This document shows positions 5,129 through 8,238 of a stretch of 8,238 nt of DNA, piece after piece. Made by a program: the position numbers and the translations under genes. The notes under the pieces were generated by a model. It made no database searches. It had not been told where the DNA came from and saw only the letters and a list, made by a program, of their open reading frames with translations. The stretch covers positions 1-8,238 of the forward strand of contig JACPBU010000017.1 in NCBI GenBank assembly GCA_016180165.1, written 5' to 3'. The DNA is from Candidatus Woesearchaeota archaeon (GTDB lineage: Archaea; Nanobdellota; Nanobdellia; Woesearchaeales; JACPBV01). Each line of letters starts with the position of its first letter. Within the stretch, counting starts at the first letter, position 1.

Positions 5129-6889
5129 TCAATCCCGTTTAAATGGCCTTTTCGTGAGCATGGAAAAAAGGCTCTTGAGGTCGATGAAGCCCGAATCATC
5201 TTCAGCTTTGGACTTTTCCTGGATGTGCCTGATCTTCGTGATATCTGATATTTTCTTCTCGATGACCTTGTTGACGTCAGTAGTGTAATCCTCGAGGAGG
5301 ACTGAGACATGCTGCTCGTTGAGGTAAGAGGGGCAGACCACATAATCTGCTTTATGCTCGTAAAGGATCAGGGAATCCCTGAGATTTTTGGCTGTGACGA
5401 TGGCTATTCCCTGAGAATTGCTTTTTTTGAGCTTCTGGATGATTTTCATCGTATCTTCCCTGTCCATAAGGTTTGAGACGACAAGCTCGACATGCTCAAA
5501 ATGTATATTGTCAAAGAAATCCTCATTGTGGATGGAGTTGTACAGGCAGGGTATCTTCTGCTGGTATAGCTTTGCTACATTTTCAGGATCATTCTCGATG
5601 ACAAGGATTTTCTTTCCAAGATTTGCCAGCTTCCGGTAAAGCTCCTGCCCGAGCTCATGGTAGCCGAAGAAGAGGATGGTTGCGGAGATCTGGAGAAATT
5701 CCGCTTTCCCTTTGGAGCCCCTTCCCTTCGCTGCAAGTTTCGCAAGGGTTTTCCGGAAGATCCTTGCAAGCCGCTTCACATACTTGATGGCATAGGTTGA
5801 TATCATCATGCTGATCAGCACAAGGATGATGGCGATGCCATTGGATTCAGGAGGGAGGATCCCCTTGCTGACTGCAGCACTGATGATAATAATGTCAAAT
5901 TCACTCAGCTGGGAGAGATAGACAGCCGAAAGGAAAGAGACCTTGTAGTCGAATCCCCGCATGGTGAACGTGAGGAAATTGATGAGGGGCTTGACCAGGA
6001 GCGTAAGGAGGGAAAATGCGGCGATGAACCATATCATGCTCTTTGTCAGGGGTGTATTCATCTGAAAGCCGAGCCCGACGAAAAAAAGCATGTTGAAGAA
6101 GATGATCAATGGCTTCAGCCTGGTGAGGAGCTCTGTCTTGAAGATGGTGTTGGCAAGAGTGACACCGGCTATGAACGCCCCGATGGTTGTTGAGAAATCG
6201 AGGAGTGATGCGATGAGGACAAAGAAAAAGCAGATGCCGAGGGAAAAGATAAACAGGAGTTCAGGGAACCTGCTGGCAAAGGCAAGGGGCTTAGGGAGCA
6301 CATACTTTGCCATCACATAGGCAAGGCCAATGAGGAAGACTCCTTCAAGCGGGGCAAGGAAAAGTTTTATCGTCGAAGCTTCCTGGATAGTGCCTATGGC
6401 ACTTAAGATTGCTATGGCAATCACGTCCTGGAGTATCAGTGTCCCGAGAATTATTTTTCCCTGAAGCAAAGTTGACTCCTTGCGGTCTTCGAGCCATTTG
6501 GCTACGAGGAGTGTGCTGCTGAACATGAAGAGAATAGAAAAAAATATCTTCTGCATAAGCGACAGTGGAAATAATGATGCGGCCCCGAAGGCAGCTCCAA
6601 AAAAAACGGCAGATTGGATCAACGTGCTGATAGCAATGTCCTTCCCGAGGTATTTGAGGCTCCTGAGGTCAAATTCAAGGCCCATCAGGAAGAGAAGAAA
6701 TGTGATGCCCAGCTCAGAAAACATGTAAATGGCATTCGCATCAAGGTTGATGCTCTTCATGAAGAAAGAAAAGACAAATCCGGAAAAGACATAACCGATG
6801 ATGATAGGCTGCCTAAGCCCTTTGATGAGGAACGAAACGAGCACAATAGTGAGAAACAGGATCCCGAATTGCAAAATGAAGGGCAGCAT
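5129..6889 (-). CDS. CPA2 (Kef-type) cation/proton antiporter with TrkA-N domain
   Basis: A membrane antiporter of the monovalent cation:proton antiporter-2 family, exchanging K+ or Na+ for H+. Residues 1-370 hold about 12-13 hydrophobic spans with family landmarks: FLLFLMGLEFDLRSL (64-78), SSTLLVAKWLEDRKES (124-139), LQDVIAI (153-159) with D155 as the expected ion-binding aspartate, GAFIAGVTLAN (237-247), and LSQLSEFDIIIISAA (325-339). After a basic linker (371-397) comes a TrkA-N/RCK Rossmann domain (400-520): FGYHELGQEL takes the place of GxGxxG and is followed by LVIENDPE, whose acidic residue suggests NAD(H) binding. The acidic-basic tail reaches residue 586. I chose the ATG at 6889, with GGAG 8 bases upstream; a TTG at 6928 would add 13 residues without a better ribosome site. 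The missing middle glycine of the nucleotide loop may alter ligand preference. The exact ion cannot be read from sequence. Confidence 0.93.
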   Translation of the reverse strand: MLPFILQFGILFLTIVLVSFLIKGLRQPIIIGYVFSGFVFSFFMKSINLDANAIYMFSELGITFLLFLMGLEFDLRSLKYLGKDIAISTLIQSAVFFGAAFGAASLFPLSLMQKIFFSILFMFSSTLLVAKWLEDRKESTLLQGKIILGTLILQDVIAIAILSAIGTIQEASTIKLFLAPLEGVFLIGLAYVMAKYVLPKPLAFASRFPELLFIFSLGICFFFVLIASLLDFSTTIGAFIAGVTLANTIFKTELLTRLKPLIIFFNMLFFVGLGFQMNTPLTKSMIWFIAAFSLLTLLVKPLINFLTFTMRGFDYKVSFLSAVYLSQLSEFDIIIISAAVSKGILPPESNGIAIILVLISMMISTYAIKYVKRLARIFRKTLAKLAAKGRGSKGKAEFLQISATILFFGYHELGQELYRKLANLGKKILVIENDPENVAKLYQQKIPCLYNSIHNEDFFDNIHFEHVELVVSNLMDREDTMKIIQKLKKSNSQGIAIVTAKNLRDSLILYEHKADYVVCPSYLNEQHVSVLLEDYTTDVNKVIEKKISDITKIRHIQEKSKAEDDSGFIDLKSLFSMLTKRPFKRD

Positions 6890-6960
6890 AACAGCAACTC
6901 CGCAGGATTGTTCAAAACAGGTAAACAAATCGCGGCAATAAAGCAGTTGGTGAAGATCCT

Positions 6961-6979
6961 CCTATTATAAAAATCTTTT
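6961..6979 (-). promoter_or_regulatory. TATA-box promoter of the exchanger gene, possibly bidirectional
   Basis: The minus strand reads AAAAGATTTTTATAATAGG, with an A-rich BRE-like lead and a TATA core at 6974-6966. A start near 6940 would give a leader of about 50 bases. On the plus strand the same bases read TTATAAAAATC and could start transcription near 6995, inside the adjacent inverted-repeat element. The element's target-site copy begins at 6980, one base beyond this box. Confidence 0.5.
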
Positions 6980-6987
6980 GAAAACGA
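6980..6987 (+). repeat. Left 8-bp direct repeat, probable target-site duplication
   Basis: GAAAACGA is repeated identically at 7320-7327. Each copy immediately flanks one outer end of the 36-nt inverted repeats. A ninth base, G, also matches on the right side of both copies. Confidence 0.65.
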
Positions 6988-7319
6988 GTATGAACTAATC
7001 TCCGGCAAGAGCGGCTCTGCCATCCTAATGTCAAAAAATGCTGTTTTTGAGCATGCTCAGAAATCGTTACTCTAATAATCAGATATAACGATTTCCGACA
7101 GGTCAAAACTCAACTGCCTAACTGTATCACGCTCGTCGTGGGGGGTCGCCCTCCTTCCCGAAGGGACAGTAACGCTTTTTCACCCCTCGGGGACACAGAG
7201 CCCTTGCCAAATCAGTCAAGAGTTTTGAAAACCATAAGAAACAAAGTTTCGTTGGTGCCAATAATGCGCGAGCATTATTAAGCATGGCAGAGCCGCTCCG
7301 AGGGGAGCTTAATACATAC
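6988..7319. mobile_element. 332-bp MITE-like element with 36-nt terminal inverted repeats
   Basis: The ends 6988-7023 and 7284-7319 are inverted repeats of 36 nt, matching at 28 positions. Both begin GTATG at the outside, and the inner 15 bases (GAGCGGCTCTGCCAT) are perfect. Identical GAAAACGA octamers flank the element. There is no open frame of useful length inside, so it would be a non-autonomous miniature transposon needing a transposase in trans. The interior instead holds nested inverted repeats: ATGCT/AGCAT (7038-7042/7050-7054), AAATCGTTA/TAACGATTT (7061-7069/7086-7094), TCAAAACTC/GAGTTTTGA (7103-7111/7220-7228), GAAAC/GTTTC (7238-7242/7246-7250) and AATAATGC/GCATTATT closed by GCGA (7260-7279). 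The alternative is a structured RNA gene whose ends pair. The flanking octamers favour transposition, although both could be true. The family of the source transposon is not known. Confidence 0.65.
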
Positions 7320-7327
7320 GAAAACGA
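7320..7327 (+). repeat. Right 8-bp direct repeat, probable target-site duplication
   Basis: This second copy of GAAAACGA, in the same orientation as 6980-6987, starts at the base after the right inverted repeat ends. Between here and the terminator at 7371 (7328-7370) I see no gene or clear signal. Confidence 0.65.
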
Positions 7328-7370
7328 GCCCCATGTCGTGGATTATCTTGACAATTTTCGATGGTAAAGA

Positions 7371-7423
7371 TACAAAAGAAATCAGAAAGCCCCCGACAAT
7401 GAAAATGGCGATGAGGGGGGCTT
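7371..7423 (-). terminator. Hairpin plus T-rich tail terminator
   Basis: AAGCCCCC (7387-7394) pairs with GGGGGCTT (7416-7423) around a 21-base loop. On the minus strand the stem is followed by TCTGATTTCTTTTG. The TAA of the 31-codon gene lies at the beginning of the stem, so this ends the zinc-ribbon/small-protein transcript before the MITE-like element. In the plus direction only a weak TATTTATC tail follows. Confidence 0.65.
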
Positions 7424-7517
7424 ATTTATCGGTGAATTCCGCCATAGGGTCGAGGAAATTGTATCGCTGGAAAAAATTATCATAATCCTCCCCCCACTCC
7501 ATCTCAGCATGTGCCAT
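7422..7517 (-). CDS. 31-residue small protein, coupled to the zinc-ribbon gene
   Basis: A short frame encodes 31 residues, starting MAHAEMEWGEDYDNFF and ending PMAEFTDK. Support comes from a near-ideal archaeal ribosome site, AGGAGGTGAG, with GGAGGTGA 6 bases before the ATG at 7517 and overlapping the TGA of the zinc-ribbon gene. The TAA falls at the foot of a strong terminator, as if the transcript were made to end with this gene. The peptide is acidic and aromatic (W, Y and F in the middle), soluble, and has no cysteines, signal peptide or membrane span. I recognise no family. It may act with the zinc-ribbon protein encoded just upstream. A different frame of 62 codons crosses the same bases, but it lacks a ribosome site and overlaps the zinc-ribbon gene. 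Confidence 0.6.
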   Translation of the reverse strand: MAHAEMEWGEDYDNFFQRYNFLDPMAEFTDK

Positions 7518-7523
7518 CTTAGC

Positions 7524-7685
7524 TCACCTCCTGTCGCTCCAATATGTTTTTCCGCAGTTTCCGCAGGCAAAGAGATTTCCCTTCACCGGAGTCATCTCTG
7601 CCATGCATGGGCCGCAAAATACCTTTCGCTCAAGGCGCTCAAGGTAAAACTGTTCTCCTTCTGGAAAGGTTTGTAAGAGCTGCAT
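7524..7685 (-). CDS. 53-residue zinc-ribbon protein
   Basis: A small protein of unrecognised family. Residues 1-20 form an amphipathic, acidic lead (LLQTFPEGEQFYLERLER). The rest is a zinc ribbon with C24-x-x-C27 in FCGPC and C41-x-x-C44 in ACGNCGKTYW, 14 residues apart, ending SDRR. It could bind nucleic acid or a partner protein. The chosen ATG at 7685 has GGGGGG 6 bases upstream and lies about 12 bases after the predicted transcription start. The frame stays open upstream to 7769, but that stretch contains the TATA box and operator-like repeats, so an 81-residue form is unlikely. The ATG at 7691 is possible, but it touches the G-run directly. It is divergent from the AbrB/PhoU-like regulator and directly coupled to the 31-codon gene. 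Confidence 0.72.
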   Translation of the reverse strand: MQLLQTFPEGEQFYLERLERKVFCGPCMAEMTPVKGNLFACGNCGKTYWSDRR

Positions 7686-7717
7686 AATCATCCCCCCATG
7701 GAGTGGTGTGCCAAAAG

Positions 7718-7729
7718 TTTTATATATAA
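7718..7729 (-). promoter_or_regulatory. TATA-box promoter of the zinc-ribbon gene
   Basis: Minus-strand TTATATATAAAA is a strong TATA core. Transcription should begin near 7697, leaving a leader of about a dozen bases that still includes the G-run ribosome site. Confidence 0.65.
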
Positions 7730-7735
7730 CCTCCC

Positions 7736-7760
7736 CATATAACATATATGACATATATGT
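7736..7760. promoter_or_regulatory. Tandem CATATATG palindromes, candidate operator
   Basis: The sequence reads CATATAA, CATATATGA, CATATATGT. ACATATATG is repeated exactly at 7742-7750 and 7751-7759, each copy holding the palindrome CATATATG, and the last extends to the 10-bp palindrome ACATATATGT (7751-7760). The array sits between the two divergent TATA boxes, 7 bases upstream of the minus-strand one. A regulator dimer binding here could control both transcripts. The neighbouring AbrB-like protein is an obvious but untested candidate. Confidence 0.5.
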
Positions 7761-7770
7761 AAATTTCACG

Positions 7771-7790
7771 GTATATGCATTTTTATAAAA
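7771..7790 (+). promoter_or_regulatory. Promoter region of the AbrB/PhoU-like gene
   Basis: Two TATA-like cores are present on the plus strand, gtatatgcat (7771-7780) and ttttataaaa (7781-7790). The first would give a start near 7800 with a 20-base leader that includes GGGGGGTGG. The second would start close to the ribosome site itself. I cannot choose between them by eye. Confidence 0.5.
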
Positions 7791-7819
7791 AGTTTAAATT
7801 TTATAAGGGGGGTGGGACC

Positions 7820-8238
7820 ATGGATCTTTTCATGAGGAAAGTTATAAGCTTTGGGAAAAACTCCCATATTATCACGCTGCCCAAGGAGTGGGTTGTGAAG
7901 AATAAGGTCAGCCAGGGGGATGTGGTCTCTCTGAAGGATAATGGGGACGGCCTGATTGTCCAGGCCCATCTGCAGCCGGTGAAATCTCCAGAGAAGTATT
8001 TGACTATCAATGTCGACGGAAAGGGGCTCAAGAAAATAAAAGCAGAAATTTTTTCTGCCTACCTGTGCAATGCATCGACAATGGAGATTATAGGAAATGG
8101 GCTTTCCACATTGGCTGAGGAGATAAAAGGGATCATCCACAGCCTTGCCGGCCTCGAAGTGCTTGAGCAGACTTCGACAAAGCTTGTCGCAAAGGACCTT
8201 ATCAACGTTCAGGAGATATCTTTGAAAGCCACCATAAG
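7820..8238 (+). CDS. AbrB-like/PhoU-like regulator, 3' end outside window
   Basis: The first 139 residues are present. Residues 5-50 form an AbrB/SpoVT-type swapped-hairpin DNA-binding domain: MRKVISFGKNSHIITLPKEWV then SQGDVVSLKDNGDGLIV, the archaeal form of the motif with IITLPKEW in place of ITIPKEI. From about residue 95 the sequence (IIHSLAGLEVLEQTSTKLVAKDL) matches the start of the PhoU helical domain as found in archaeal proteins annotated as phosphate uptake regulators. Proteins of this layout are thought to be transcription regulators tied to phosphate or metal status, but no phosphate-transport gene is visible here. The ATG at 7820 has GGTGG 4 bases upstream; another ATG four codons in is possible. 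It is divergent from the zinc-ribbon gene across an operator-like repeat array, suggesting autoregulation. Confidence 0.8.
   Translation, partial: MDLFMRKVISFGKNSHIITLPKEWVVKNKVSQGDVVSLKDNGDGLIVQAHLQPVKSPEKYLTINVDGKGLKKIKAEIFSAYLCNASTMEIIGNGLSTLAEEIKGIIHSLAGLEVLEQTSTKLVAKDLINVQEISLKATI

Noticed and set aside
7049..7058. The palindrome GAGCATGCTC as a stand-alone operator
   Set aside because: It lies inside the MITE-like element and overlaps the right arm of a local hairpin, so it is better explained as part of that structure.
6988..7319. RNase P RNA or SRP RNA, because about 300 nt with pairing ends would fit
   Set aside because: Neither strand shows the RNase P conserved GGAAAGTC or ACAGAAnnnGGCTTA elements, nor the SRP helix 8 GGAAGG/AGCAGC signature. 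The flanking direct octamers fit a transposon better.
7382..7570. A 62-codon minus-strand frame across the small-gene region
   Set aside because: It has no ribosome site, overlaps the zinc-ribbon gene out of frame and reads through the terminator hairpin. The 31-codon frame explains the region better.
7524..7769. An 81-residue form of the right-hand zinc-ribbon protein
   Set aside because: The added 28 codons contain the TATA box and run through the operator-like repeats, and no ribosome site precedes the upstream start.

Overview
The window joins two unlike kinds of DNA. Positions 1 to about 1220 carry a bacterial Holliday-junction resolution operon on the minus strand: the 3' third of ruvC, a complete ruvA, and ruvB running off the left edge. 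From about 1262 to the right edge everything looks archaeal. It has an archaeal-type FtsZ, an archaeal predicted methyltransferase with a leaderless promoter, TATA boxes about 25 bases upstream of starts, GGTG/GGAGGTGA ribosome sites, small zinc-ribbon proteins, a CPA2 exchanger with a TrkA-N domain, and an AbrB-like plus PhoU-like regulator. A DPANN-type archaeon would fit, but that is inference. Archaea use Hjc rather than RuvABC, and ruvC stops dead at a 16-bp tandem repeat (1224-1261). An assembly chimera or a recent recombination joint is therefore the simplest reading of the left end.

Archaeal layout, left to right. A methyltransferase gene (1323-2147, minus) has its own promoter. Next is a minus-strand cluster, transcribed from about 4870 down to an oligo-T terminator near 2240: ftsZ (3695-4774), an alpha-solenoid protein made of six 29-residue repeats (2955-3686), a coiled-coil protein with a distinctive C-terminal tail (2570-2941) and a zinc-ribbon protein (2249-2467). 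The first three genes are tightly packed and the solenoid's ribosome site overlaps the ftsZ stop codon. They are plausible partners in FtsZ-dependent division or cytoskeleton work, although no family name could be given to the partners.

A stem-loop and T-run terminator (4931-4981) separates ftsZ from the upstream minus-strand exchanger gene (5129-6889). Abutting the exchanger promoter is a 332-bp gene-free element (6988-7319). It has 36-nt imperfect terminal inverted repeats and 8-bp direct repeats at both ends, so it looks like a MITE. Its interior is full of nested potential RNA stems, including an 8-bp stem capped by a GCGA loop.

At the right end a divergent intergenic region (7686-7819) contains TATA boxes on both strands and tandem CATATATG palindromes. 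To the left it feeds a 53-residue zinc-ribbon gene coupled to a 31-residue small gene and then a strong hairpin terminator. To the right it feeds the AbrB/PhoU-like regulator, which is cut by the window edge.
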